A stretch of 64,000 bases of DNA, taken from the NCBI GenBank assembly GCA_029783825.1, contig JAREIK010011499.1, positions 1-64,000 on the forward strand, given 5' to 3'. A model generated the notes under the pieces. That model was not told the origin of the DNA. It saw nothing but the letters and a program-made list of their open reading frames with translations, and did no database searches. A program made the translations under genes and the position numbers. Shown piece by piece: positions 1 to 13,400 of the stretch (its first letter is position 1; every line of letters begins with the position of its first letter). The DNA comes from Sapria himalayana (Eukaryota > Streptophyta > Magnoliopsida > Malpighiales > Rafflesiaceae).

Positions 1-119
1 GCTTGATGAGCAACACGATGAGGCCGATGCCCAACATGAGAAGTAACAAGCTGAGCGGGTTCAGCAAGAGCGCCTTATCCCTAAATTCCAACAAGAACCA
101 GCCAAACCAGGATGATTTT

Positions 120-285
120 GAGTGGCAAGTCCTGCCGAGTCTACCATCAGGTGAACCGTAACGTGCTAGGCACAACACAACTACTATGGCATGTCATGCC
201 ATGCACAACACTGAGCCCATACAGGCCTGAAAAATAATAGGTTCATGCTAGCCCAGCACAAACTCGTTTAGCACCTATAAAAACA
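120..285. mobile_element. hAT-like transposon terminus, remnant
   Basis: This GC-richer patch in otherwise AT-rich DNA contains repeated 'catgccatg', 'gcccagcac' and 'gcctg' words and ends in gtttagcaccta. That resembles the tttgacacctcta end seen on clearer hAT pieces at 48,858 and 58,434. No transposase is nearby, and the other end lies outside the window or is lost. The call rests on composition and end similarity only. Confidence 0.3.
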
Positions 286-2780
286 TATACAAAAAATATT
301 TCTGCTAAAATATTGTTTGCACACATCAAAAAAAACTAAATATAATCATAAAATACTACACAATAAATATAACACAAACATATAATTATAAAATAAAATT
401 CATATGTATAAAATAAATAAAACTAAATAAATAATTTAAACTTATTTAATAAAACCAATATGCCAAACCCCAGACAAAATTTAACTACCAACAAAAATAT
501 AAAAACTATATAATTAAGTAATCATTAAAATTATGAAGTATCTGTTATATAGGATAATAACTCAGATATATAATACCTAATTTAAAATAATCAATCAAGT
601 CAATTTGGACACACACACGAACTCAACTTAGTTATTAAACATAATTAGAGTGTAACTAAATGATAATAAAAGATTATCAAATATGCCTTATGAATAAAAA
701 ATCTCTACCACATTAAAGATGGCTGATTTTTTAGAAATTGACCATTGCTGGAACAAATTTAAATAAATAAAAATAAATTAATAAAAATAATAAATAAATG
801 ATGATAAATAATAAATCCTATATATTTTTCATGCCTTCATTTTACTTTAATATCAAGGAAAAGAAATACATAATCTTGCATTTTAATTTTTAAATCAATT
901 TAAATGATATCTTTTTGATTAGAACTTTATTTATAAGAATAAACTTGGTCTTTGTGCTTGTATTGATTGAAATTGAAATGAAAATTTAATACCTAGGCAT
1001 TTAAATTTAAATAAAAAACATATTAATTTATGATTTAAAAATTAAACTAGAATATCTAGTAAGAATTACAATACAATGTATGAACTAAATGCATAGTAAT
1101 GAACTATGAAATGATTGAAACTTTTCATATAAGAAATTCATATATGATATGTTTAATAGCTTGAACTGACTAACAAAATCATCATAACAATAAACATAAG
1201 CGGAGAAATCTAACATATCTAATAAAAACAATATGTGCAATTCTTGTGAGATTAGTAAATAAACATAAAAAACTTTTGTATCCTGCCTACATATATATAT
1301 GTATGAAAAATAAAATAATTTTTTTCAGAGTTTATATACTCTGCATGTAAGCATGTAAGCATGAAAGCAAGAATTATAAAGGAGGTTAAACAAAAAAAAA
1401 GGACATTTATCTTGGATTAGTAATAGAACAATAATGCTAAGTGATATAATTAATAATTAAGATTGATGAAAATGATATTAATATTAATACTAAATGTATT
1501 TTAATTAATTATCATCCTCCCCCATATAATTTTTAAAATAACTATCAATGATTGAATAAATGATTTTTAATTTTTCAAACAATTATGACAATTTGACAAA
1601 TTCAATTGATATATATCTTATTTGAATATATTAATCTAATTTGGTAACATGACATTGTTTTATGCATGTTTGAGCCATCATGACGTACCCAAAATGATAC
1701 AATTTTTAGCATGATCCTAAAAATGAATAGCCTAAAATAGCCCATTGACACTCCTTTGGCTAGGTCATGCGTGTCATGTTGAGTCATGCTAGGATAACTC
1801 AAGCATGTCCAATCTAGCCCAATTCGTCCAAGCTAGCCTGAGTTCAATCTAATAAATTATGATGTCATCATCTATTCATTGAACCGTTACAATCTTGTTC
1901 ACTATTTATTATAATTTTGTCAAAAATACAACCATAAAATTATAACTAAGATATTATATTTAATGATACTAATCATACATCAATATCATTGTCAAGTTAT
2001 CATGAACTACATATTAATAAAGCTCGTTATTCACTTTTTAATGCACGATCATGATACAAAGTTATATATTATCATAAGAATCACCAATTATGTCTACTAC
2101 TCAAAGAAATATGAAAATTTATAATATCTAATAAATTAGTAAGTTTAGGACATTGATAATACCTTTCAATGAGAAAAAACTTGTCGATAATTACTTATTT
2201 TTTATTAAGTTATTACAATTTTTGAAAACTTAAATATTTTTTTAAAATCTCAAGAATGAGAGAAAATATCATAATCATTACATTAATAAGAACTTAATTT
2301 TCTTAGTTTTGTTAATTAATATTCCACCTAAAAACTCCACATATAAGCTTTTGAGATATATTTTTGTATTCATTCTTATAAATATATAATCAACGCAAAA
2401 TACATATTTGCAACCACTCTCAGAAAAAGAGGCAAACACGAATCCTAATATAACAAACACGTGTATGACAAGAAATAAAATTTTTAATGTATTTGCAACA
2501 TTTGATAACAAATATGCTCATAAAATTTAAGTGAGTCTACATTAGAAATCTTGTCACCAAACTCGACTAGGATAACACACCCAATGCAAACATCTTCATG
2601 CAATTAGAATTGTCAATAAGATCACCTCCTCAAACAAGAAGATTACCACCCCAAGGCAATCATTTGCAACAAGTGCAAATACATGTATATTGCTGTGTAT
2701 ATAAATTGTACAGCAGTATGTAAGTACGTAATGCTCTAGATGAACGTACATGTGTAAGTAAATAGATGTACAGACATGAC
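286..2780. other. AT-rich spacer, no gene seen
   Basis: Very AT-rich DNA with short, stop-bounded frames of no recognisable family. A somewhat GC-richer patch at about 1,655-1,850, with repeated 'gtcatg' and 'agccca' words, could be another worn transposon terminus. I cannot assign it. Confidence 0.6.
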
Positions 2781-2819
2781 TATCAGATATATGTACACAC
2801 ACAATACATTATATAGATA

Positions 2820-3290
2820 CGTGTCTTACGTATATGTGTACTTATATGTACACATATATGTACATGTACATGTACATGTATGAGTATGATAATTGTATAT
2901 GTACATACATGTCTACAGTATATGTACATGAACGTATAAAGTACAATATATGCATAAAGATTTTATAGATACATGCATATATTTATACAGAAAACAGTAT
3001 ATAAGTGTGTGTGTGTGTGTGTGTGTGTGTTCATTCATTTATATATCGTAGTATAATTGACAGCAAAACATAAGTATCTATACATATGTGTGTGTGCGTG
3101 TGCATGTGTGTGTGTAAATATACATACATTCATTCATTCATTCATTCATACATATATATATATATAGCGGGACCGCTTGAGAGGGGCCGCGGAGCGGCGG
3201 GCGGGCGTGTGTTTCTGTGTGCGTATGTTTCTGTGTGCGTGTGTTTATGTGTGCTTGTGTTTGTGTGGGCGCATACTGCAGTATATAAAC
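2820..3290. repeat. Microsatellite cluster
   Basis: Several simple repeats lie side by side. There are tacatg/atgtac alternations at about 2,845-2,880, (GT)13 at 3,005-3,030, a TG-rich stretch at 3,085-3,116, (CATT)5 at 3,127-3,149 and an AT run at 3,152-3,166. A degenerate tgtgtg(c/t) array covers about 3,205-3,270. The short open frames here are by-products of the repeats. Confidence 0.9.
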
Positions 3291-3499
3291 GTGCATACTA
3301 TAAGATTTGAAGATATAGACGTGAACCATCAAAATATACCTGGTGTGAAATAGATTTGGCAGGTTAAGTTGATCGAAGAAAAATCGGGTTGAAACTTGAA
3401 GATTTAAAATCGAGAGGATAAAGTTTTGGAAGAGATATGGGTAATTTGATGATCGCGTTTTTCTGGAAGATGTTTCAGTTTTTGTCATTTAAAGGGTGA

Positions 3500-3856
3500 G
3501 GAAGCACGCGAATGCCGGGGGGGGAAGAGGGGGAAGGAACTGGAGCAAGCCGAATGCCGGGGTGAAGGGGGTGCAAGGAGGGAAGGAACTTGGAGCAAAG
3601 CCGAATGTCAGGGGGGTGAAGGGGGGAAGGAACTTGGTAGCAAGCCGAATGGTCGGGGCATGGTGACGGGGGGAAGGAACTTGGAGCAAGCCGAATGTCG
3701 GGGGTGAAGGGGGAAGGAACTTGGAGCAAGCCGATGTCGGGGGTGGAAAGGGGGAACTTGGAGCACGCCGAATGTCGGTGGTGAAAGGGGGAACTTGGAG
3801 CACGCCGAATGTCGGGGTTGAAAGGGGAACTTGGAGACGCCGAATGTCGGGGAGGC
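3500..3856. repeat. G-rich minisatellite, about 35-46 bp units
   Basis: About nine to ten imperfect tandem units share a core of ggaacttggagcaagccgaa followed by tgtcgggg and a G/A-rich spacer. Unit length varies with the spacer, and the last three units carry a variant 'gcacgccg'. The G-rich strand is the plus strand. All three minus-strand frames stay open across the array and read as Pro/Ser-rich repeats. That is a composition effect, and I see no sign of a gene. Confidence 0.92.
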
Positions 3857-3859
3857 ATG

Positions 3860-5042
3860 GTTATGAAATTGCAACTAATAAAAGCCCTATATCTATCGCA
3901 TTAATCCCAACACCAACATTATTATTTAATTATTACATTTTCATAAAATTTTAAATATTTCTAAATTAAAACATATTTTTAATTTATTATATTTCTAAAC
4001 AATATATTATATTAACATTTTTATAATAAATAAACATTTTTTATTAAAATATAATCCCAAATGTGTGTGCACCTTATTTGGGCTCAATTTTATAATGTGA
4101 TCTCTCTAGTTACTTCTGGGTAGTTGAGCTATCAAATCAAATGATGATTATCATTTATTACAAATAGTTATTACTTTCTAGATTATTACTCATGTTTTGT
4201 TGAATTTTATAATTTATTAACTCATCAAATTAGTATTTGCTCTCATAAAATTATTAATTCCTTTATCATGCTACTTGTATGAAATAAAATCAAACTATGA
4301 CTGCTTATATTACAATTAATAATAGTAAAATATTTGACTAATTAGAGTTCTCACAAATAAGTCTCATGATCAAAATGTACCTATATGAAGTACATTCTTA
4401 TGATGGTGGATAAATTATTTAGACGTACCCAACAATTGAAATGAAACAAATATTATTTTATTAAGAATATTATTAGTAACAAGAGAATATTGTTTTAAAA
4501 TTCAAATATTTTTGAATTTTTTCTCGAGAACAAAAACATGAGTTGTGGGCTCCAACTCCCACAACATCTCAAAAATTGAGGAGTTGAACATCGAGTGGTC
4601 AAGTTTAAGTTAATATAAGTGAGTACACACTTTGATAGTTTGTTTCTGGAAATTTAAAGTAGTTCAAATAGATGCTAATAGTATATTGCTAAGTTAGTTT
4701 ATAAATACAAAGCACTCGAACATTTTAGAGATTTTTAAATGTCTTAAACATGATTGTCATGTTTATAAGCTTCTGAAAACTCTTTTTACCTTTTAAGAGG
4801 CAATTAGAGCTTGACATGAGAAGTTCAATTTTGTGTGTGTGTGTGGTGTGTGTGATTCATTATTTATTTGAGTTGTATACTGTATATGGGTGTAGTAAAG
4901 GTTATTTTGCAATGTTAAGCAAGTTTGAAGCTTACTTTTGTCATTCTGTAATGGAGAGAGTTGAAAAATTATATATAAATTTTTTATATTAATTTTTTAA
5001 ATAATATAGTGGAGCCCACCTTTATAGTAATTACACACACAC
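3860..5042. other. AT-rich spacer, no gene seen
   Basis: No recognisable coding region. A short GT microsatellite lies at about 4,832-4,852. Confidence 0.6.
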
Positions 5043-5410
5043 CACTACAATAAAAAATAGAATTAAAAATGTCCAATTATATTCCTAATTTAGTTGAAAT
5101 ATTCAAATAGTGATGTAATTAAAAATGGAAAGAATTCATTTCTAAAGTAATCCTTTCTAAATTTTAGAAACGGATAATGCTTGGATGTTTCTAAAAAGAG
5201 TGTGAATTTTTTTCATTTTTGAAAGTAGCAACAAAAATAAGATCTTGTATTACATCACTAAATTAGCGACAACAATAAGATCTTGTATTTCGTCTCTAAA
5301 TTAGCAACAGAAAAAAATAGAAATGTAATAACCATTATTAAACGAGTAACAAAATAAAATAGAAACGCACCTTCCATTTCTATATTAGAAATAAATTCAG
5401 AAATATTATT
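5043..5410 (+). mobile_element. CACTA (En/Spm)-like terminal fragment
   Basis: The segment opens with cactacaataaaaaa, close to the CACTACAAGAAAA terminus usual for plant CACTA elements. The following 350 bp hold repeated motifs of the 'aaattagcgacaacaataag' kind (about 5,225-5,300), typical of CACTA subterminal repeats. The other end and the transposase are not seen. The fragment runs directly into copia sequence, which suggests nesting or truncation. Confidence 0.5.
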
Positions 5411-5419
5411 TTATGTTTC

Positions 5420-6885
5420 TATTGAAGCTCTACACAAGAATAAAACTTGGAAGATAATATCATTAGCACTAGGAAGAAAAGCCATTGGTAATAAATTAGT
5501 TTATAAGATCTAGAAGGATAACAATGATCAAGTATAATGGTAAATGGATATGCTCAAAAAGAATGTATTGACTTTAATGAGATTTTTTTCCTAGTAGTTC
5601 ATTTTACAACAATATGAGTTGTAATGACTTCGTGTGCTACATTTGGTTTACAAATGGAGTATTTAGATGTCAAAACTATATTTCTTCATGGATAAATTGA
5701 AGAAGAAATTGTTATGTCCCAGCCAAAAGGATTTTGCTGAAATAGATAATGAGAACTTGGTTTGTATTTTGAACAAATCTCTATATTATCTGAAATAGGT
5801 ACTGAGGTGTTGATATAAAAGATTTAATTCCTTCATCATTAGCCTTGGATACAATAAACTTAGTTCAAATCATTGTACGTACTACAAGATATTTGAGGAT
5901 GAAGATAATTTCATCATTTTATTATCGTACATGAATGATATATTGGTAGCATACCCCAACAAATATCAAATCCAAGACTTGAAGGCACAATTAGCTAGTG
6001 AGTTTGATATGAAGGACTTAGGACTAAAAAACAAGTTTTTAGGGATATAGATTTATTGAGACAGAAACAATAAGAAGATTTGACTTTCTCAAGAAAACTA
6101 TTTTAACAAAATTTTGTGATGCTTCAACATGCAAGAAAGTAACCCAATTTATACCTCACTTTCTATTTATTTTAAATTATCCTCAAGTATGTGTCATAGC
6201 TCAGAAAAAAAAATATGGAAGATGTATCGAGTACCGTGTGTATTAGTAAAGGGAAGTTTAATATTTATAATGATTTGTACAAGACTAAATATTACACAAG
6301 TAGTGAGAGTAGTTAGTCAATTTATGGGAAATCCTAGCAGAGAGCATTGGAGTATTGCGAAAAGAATTCTCAGATATATTATAGAAATTTTAATTGCTAA
6401 ATTATGTTATAGATGTTCAGACCTTTTTGTCAAATGTTATATTAATATAGACTATATTGGAGATATTGATAATAACAATTCTACTATGGGCTATATTTTT
6501 ACTTTTATTGGAGGACCTATAAGTTGAGTTTCAAGTTATAATCTATTATATCTACTTTTATGACAGAAGTAGAGTATGTTATAGCCACACAAGCCAATAA
6601 ATAGGTAATCTAGTTACATATGCTATTGGAAGAGTTTGGACATAAATAAAATAAAATTACTTTTTTTTGTGATAGTCAAAAGTGTTCTGCACTTAGCAAG
6701 AAATCTAATATTTTTCTCAAAAAAAATATATCATAATATACTATCATTTTTTATGTGAGAGAGTTAAAAGAGGAATTGTTGATATGCAAAAGATTTACAA
6801 TGATGAAAACATAGTAGATATTTTGACCAAACTGATCAATACCGACAAGTTTGAATGGTGTAAAACTTTATGTGGCCTAGTAAGA
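5420..6885 (+). pseudogene. Ty1/copia pol remnant (reverse transcriptase-RNase H)
   Basis: This is the C-terminal half of a Ty1/copia polyprotein and would copy element RNA into DNA. Read across frame changes, it gives the opening KTWKIISLALGRKAIG, then GYAQKECIDFNEIF, MEYLDVKTIFLHG and, near 5,928-5,951, YMNDILVA. The last is the catalytic YVDD box with the first Asp replaced by Asn. DMKDLG and then RNase H pieces such as TEVEYVIATQA (about 6,560) and FFCDSQ follow. Several stops and frameshifts break the frame, and gag, protease and integrase are missing upstream. It is a dead, 5'-truncated copy. The lineage within copia cannot be fixed by eye. Confidence 0.9.
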
Positions 6886-6915
6886 ACATAAGCATGTATA
6901 GACAAGTGAGAAAGG

Positions 6916-7190
6916 TGATTTTCAAGTGTGAGAATATAACGGCACGGGGTAGGTGAAACATCACCTTACCCACATTGGATATCCATCTGGGATTTTCAAT
7001 ATCTTCTTCAATAAAAGGAGGTTCCTCTTCCTTTGAATGTATACCTAATCCGGATTCCATTTTACTTGTATTTTATTTCTTGTATTATTGACTTTATTGT
7101 CTTAAGGGTTGAATTTTTTATTTTCAAATTATTATCATGGGCTTTATTTTAATAATAGTATCATCATAATAAATATATTACACCATCCTT
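6916..7190 (+). repeat. Possible 3' LTR of the copia element
   Basis: Just after the RNase H end lies a purine tract (gacaagtgagaaagg, a polypurine-tract candidate), then tgattttc, a plausible LTR start. An aataaa signal (7,011) and T-rich 3' sequence follow. The matching 5' LTR is absent, so the boundaries cannot be checked here; the end is a guess. Confidence 0.35.
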
Positions 7191-7449
7191 AGATTCTCCT
7201 TTTAGCCTAAAATTAGACAGAATAATATATGAGACAAGTAAAAATTTATCTCATATAAATCTTTGTGCCCAATTCTAGTCCTCAAAAGTATTTAGGTTTC
7301 AAAACCTAAATGTGTCGAACTTGCTCAATTTGATTTGCCCCTAGAAGGCATTCAAAGTTCATGCCCACCTCCTAAGGTTTTATGCTCGTACCTTGTATTG
7401 CTCTTGTTGCTCATGGATCACCCTAAAAATGAGTTGTTAATCCTTTTAG

Positions 7450-10400
7450 GTTATCTTTCTCACACCTTTCTTGGATTTCTTTGACTTCTTTAGATTTTTT
7501 ATATACTCAAACATCTAGTATAAGTTTCTTTAATTAAAAGTCATGGCACCGAGTAAAAGTCATGGCTTCGATCTTTCAATTCTATAACACAAAGTCATGG
7601 TGCTAGGTATGAACTGTGGTTTTGGTCTCTTTCATCTGCCTGATGGTGATGACACTGGGAAAAGTTATGATGACTTATTTAGTTTTTGTAGCACAAAGTT
7701 GTAGTGTTGGATACCAAACATGACTTTGGTATATTTCCTCTACTTGATGGTTGTAATATTGTAAAAGTCATGATGACTCATTTAGCCTCTGTAACACCTA
7801 GTCATGTCTTTGGAATATAGTTTTGGCTTGTGCATTTAATCTTTGTAATACAAAGTAATGGTGCTAGAATGTGGCTGTGACTTGTGCATTTAGTCTCAAT
7901 AACTCATTATCACAATGTTTAGTAATAGCCATGGCTTTTGTATCTCTCTTGAGATTATTATTATGGCACTTATTTGCTATGACTCAAGTTTGGCTTGTAA
8001 TATTCTTTAGGTAAAAGCCATAACTCTATATTACAGCCATACCTTTGGATTATAAATTATGTGGTTTGGAAATAGAAAAATTGGGGCATCTTGATGCTAC
8101 CATGACTTTTAGCACTAGTCATGAAATTAATATCATAGTCATTAAATTATTTCAAGCTTGTTTAGTTGGCTATCCCATAAATCATTATAACCTAGAGAAT
8201 GTACTGCACAATGAAATAATTATGTCAGCAATGTGAGAACGTAACGACATACAAAAATTTCCATTTTATGTGAATAGAGTTTCAACCAATAATGAACACC
8301 AAGACTGATCTATAAGTACTCAAAAGTGCAATCAATCAAGTTATAACATGTCAAATATTATGAATTGCATGACTTTTTGTTTTTATTCTAGTCACTAACT
8401 CTACCAAGTTATTTATTTCACATTAAAATTATCAATTTCACTACCATTTTTCTAAATCCTTTAAAACTAAGTTTTATAAAATCATTACAAATAAACTCTT
8501 TTTTTATAAAAAATACATCATGAAAACCATAACAAATAGTCAGTGTTATTCAAAATTTTAATACATGGCAAGACATGACTATAATTCCACATTGTGGCAG
8601 TCAGGTATCCCACTAGTATAATTAGTCACTATAATTTAGAGTACCATGAATTATTTAATCCAAAGCCAAAACATAAAGTTCCTTGGGTCACATCACTATT
8701 TTCTTTATGATAGTTCCTTCGAAAGAATATCTACTCTCATCGTGAAATTTCTAGCACTTTACCTTTGTAACATAAAAAGAATTTATCTTAGTCATGATAT
8801 ATCAACTACCGCAGTATGATGCTCCAAAAGAGAGTTACTTAAGCCATGGTTATTCCCTGCACCATGAATTTTGGAACATATAAATGATATGAAGAGATAA
8901 TAAAATCATGACCTCAAAATATGTTTTGACTTCTAACTTAAAGAACCCCAAGGACTTTTGAAGTATAAAAGAGATACTTAGTAAAATAAAAAAGAAAAAA
9001 ATGATAGGGGAGAATTGGATTTCGATCCAAAAGATGATAAAAGCCATTTGTGGCATGAATTTTAAGCACCAATTAGGGGAAAATCCAATGAGAATATGAA
9101 TAAGTATCATTTGGGTTTGGGTTTTGAGACCTAGATTTTCATTTAAATTATTATTTGAAACCCTTAATTCCATGAAATGCTACTCCTGACATCTCGTGTG
9201 AATTATTTCCCAATATCATGCTAAATTAAGATCTAGGGTTGTGTTGCATACTTGTGTATGAATGTTATGAATTTATAATGATTATGTTTCTTGTGATGTA
9301 ATTATATGAAATTTGATGGATATGGATGATATTTATAATTTAAATTTTTATTTTTCATTATATAATATGTATGTGTGTCAGGCATGATGAATAATAATAG
9401 ATAAATTATGAAATATACTCATGTAGTATGGTGGGAATGAAGTAACAATCTTTCTTATCCTATTACATGAGATAAACTAATGTATGAAAACTAAAGATTA
9501 AGATAAGTTTAATCATTGTGAGTATGATACTTATAAAGATAATAGCATAAATATACTCATGACTAATCCATCATGCATATTATAAAAAAATTGGCCTTCA
9601 AAATATGTTTGGATTTAGTAGAATATCTAACATAAGGGTTCCCCATAGTGTGTGAGTCATGTGATGGATTTGATAGATATTGATATATATGTTACACGAC
9701 ACATGTGATTGGAAGTACTTCATATGGTGTTGATAATAATGTAAGTCATTTTATCTTATATGATTTCTACAATTGATATTCATAGGAAGACATGTAATAA
9801 CTGTCATGAATATTGTGCACATGAATTCGAAAGCATAAATATATTTGTAATACATCATCTTGTGTCTTTAAAATATTATAAGTTAGAGAATAGAATGTGT
9901 GTACTCGAAAGAATCATCAAAGGTAGTTGATGTTTTGCCTAAAAGGAGTTGATATGTGAATAATTCATGAATGGATTGATGTGTGGTTTTGTTGGTAAAA
10001 TACCAACATAATAATGAAAGGGTCATCATTAGTATTGACAGTCTAAGGAAGATAGTCACCTTATATGCCAAGAGAGCATTATGATATTTTCATATTAATC
10101 AACTATTCATCAAATAATCAAACACAATATTACTTATATGACTATAGAAATATCATCATGTATAAGGAAGTGAGTCAGCCATATAGTCTATGTATCTTTT
10201 GAAAATTCAAGCTTATCTACTCAACTCTAGTAGTAGTTAGTTCACTATTGATTAATTGAACTAGTGACACAATCACTATGTGAATGTTATATGACTTTAG
10301 TTTACTTTACTCCTTACCTTACTACTGACATGACCCAAAGAGCTTTTGGGCCATTTCAGAAATGAGAAAATTTTGCATTGTAAACGTCATAGTAGGGAAC

Positions 10401-13400
10401 ATATAAAGAAACTACTATTCTTAGAAAAGAATGCAATAATATCACCTTGAAAATGACTTGATGTTGGTTAGCGATGATAATTCAGCTAATCTAGTATCTT
10501 AAAAGAGTGATTAACTTATTCATAGAGGATGCTCATTTCACATCACCAAGCTAATTTAGTTTTTCACTACAAATATACCTAATGAGTAAAGATGATCAAT
10601 AATGGAAAATCACATATTTTGTGCATGAGTTATAAATGAATCTAGCTGCAAACAAGATTTCATCTATTGTAGAAATTTATTTGATATGCACTGAACATTT
10701 GTGCGAACAATCTCCATACACATGGTGAATTACTTTTAATAACTTTGAAATACATAAGTTATTTTGATATTAATCATTGTATACTGGCCAAAGGCTCTTT
10801 AGTTACTATGAGAAGTAAGAAAAAGACTACTTTGTATGTAACTCAGGTAAAAGGATCTAGAGATTAGATAAATATTATTCATCAAATATGCACATTACTC
10901 TCTAGCACAAGACTTGATCATTTGAGTGAGAAAGGCTTTCAGCTTCGAACTAGAAAAAATATGCTACCATTTGACCATGGATTCTCTCTTAATAAATATA
11001 TGGAATAAATGACTAGAAAAAGCCACATGTCATATTTTCACACTTAGGCACTATCTATGAGATTAAATACTTAATTTAATTGGTTGGATGATATCCCAAA
11101 AACTCATTAATAGGAGTATCTCATCAACTCAGATCCACAAGTACATGGGTCATATAATTAGTATAACAAACAATCATATTGATATTGATCTAAAAGGAAA
11201 TGATAAAAAGCATAGATGGGGATTGGAGTGTAGACCTGCTTGACATCCCACTTTTCCCGATGACATTATACAGGGCTAAGAGATTTAAAACCCATTAATC
11301 TTTTAATCTAAGATGCCCAAGTTGAAGAAGCTCACATCTTAAACTCCAAAATGAAAACAAAGGTGGTCCATGTCATTGAAAGAAATCTAAATTTGGAAAA
11401 AGAGCCAATGTATTTTTGTCTTGTTGATGTGCTACTTATTTAGAGATGATTTACTACAATTTTGAAGCTTATTTTATGTTGATGTATTCTTGATTTGCCA
11501 TTGAATTCTAGTTATTAGAAAAATATTTACTGGCTCATGATCAAATTTTAGTTTTTATTTCTTTTAGAAAGATTTTATTTTAAGAGTTTTCTTATTTTAA
11601 TTTATAAAGTTTGGGGCCTATATTACCCCCTTTATTTAAGTCTTTAAGCACTTTTTATGTATTAAAAAAATTGAGAGTTTTAATTTCTAATTGATTTTTG
11701 AAAAAATTATTTGAACTTATTTATTGTTCCATTACATCCACTCAAATTTATCAATCAGATCTTCATCCTTAATTGTGGTGTCTTCACGTATACCAAGGTT
11801 CTTGCTTTCATATAAGCAATATGTCGAGATCATCCATCCAAGTCCTCACTAAAGTTGTTCTTCTGAAATGATTTGATCACGAGTCCCCTCACAAGTTGTT
11901 GAGGTTTATATTAGGAATTGTATCAATAGTTCAACTATTAAACAAGAGATAACTAATTTTTAATATAATACATACTCAGATTGTCAAACAATCTAAGTTA
12001 CAAGGTTCATTTATCTAATTTATGTGATGCTATTAATTATTTAATATATATTGTGCTAGACACAAAATGAATGTTGCGATGTTATGCTATGATTCTTTAC
12101 TATATCGAGATATAAGATAGTTGTCACAATTGAGTCATTCCCAATGGTTATCCTCTTGTATTTGTCCCCTTAGTACGTTACCACTGAGAAATAATTCATC
12201 CCTATGCAAGATTCATTCACAATCACATATCTTTTAAGCAACTTTGACAAATATCATTGATAGTTGTTTCATATATATATATTTCTATTCATCATCTTCC
12301 ATTATATAAAAGATTAATAATTGCTATAGTTTGTAAGTATTTGTACTTTCAACTTTTTAAGTGACATACTTACATAATTATTGTGTGTTTTTTAAAGTTT
12401 TTGTAGTAGAAACTAAATGACTAAATGAAACTTACAAAAACTATCACCCCCCTGTGAGTCACCACACACTTGCATATCCCAAAATTTTTCTTGTCATCAT
12501 CTTCCTCTGTTATAATGTGACTTTTACACTGAAGGTTAATCCCTTGGGAGAACACGATATATAAGATCCATCCCAATTGAGAACTAGTCCATCCATGGTG
12601 TGTACAATGGATTGATATAAAAAAGTATTTATACTTTCAACTTCATATGCATTATAAAGACAATGATTAACATACTAAAACCCTGGGGTTTTGACATATA
12701 TGTTCATATACTTTCAACTTCTTATCATATACATGTGAGAGTCTTATTGCTTATTTATCACTATCTATCATAATAATCTTTAACAAATCTACTATTAGTT
12801 GAATCTTTAGTTTAAATTCTATTTAGTCATCATCGATCAAAATTTATAAACTAAAATATAATTTCATTATAAATACATCAAGCATTCAAACCAATTACAT
12901 CACATAATTTAAATCATACAAACCTTAGATCGTGATAATTTCATACAAATTCTTGGATTTATTTCTAGAGGAGAGGGTTTGAGAGCCACACCTCTCAACT
13001 CAAAAGATTGGTATAATTCTTGTATTCCTTGCTTCCTTGTAAATCTCTAGTGAGTGTGAAATTTACTTCTAAGATTTGTAGTTTTCATGACTTTTATTTG
13101 TTTCTTGAGAGAGAAAGAAAAGAAGTGAGAGCTTTCACAAAAGTTCTCTAAGTTCTACTTTTATACTTGAGCAGCTTCATATTATTTTAACTAGGAAGTC
13201 ATAACTTTCTGATGAAATTCATCACTCTAACCTTCATCTCATTAGCATAAGGTCATGACTCTAAAAAATAGATGCAACTCTATTCGACATCTTGATCTTT
13301 TTGAGATCTAAGGTCAAGTCATTAGAAATAATGATGACATGGGCCTAATCTATCTATTGCCTTCATTGTTTGTAATCTATATATGGCTATGATACTATGA

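Noticed and set aside
3475..3874. Long minus-strand open frames of Pro/Ser-rich repeats
   Set aside because: They arise because the minisatellite unit lacks stops in all three minus frames. No start context, intron or known protein supports a gene.
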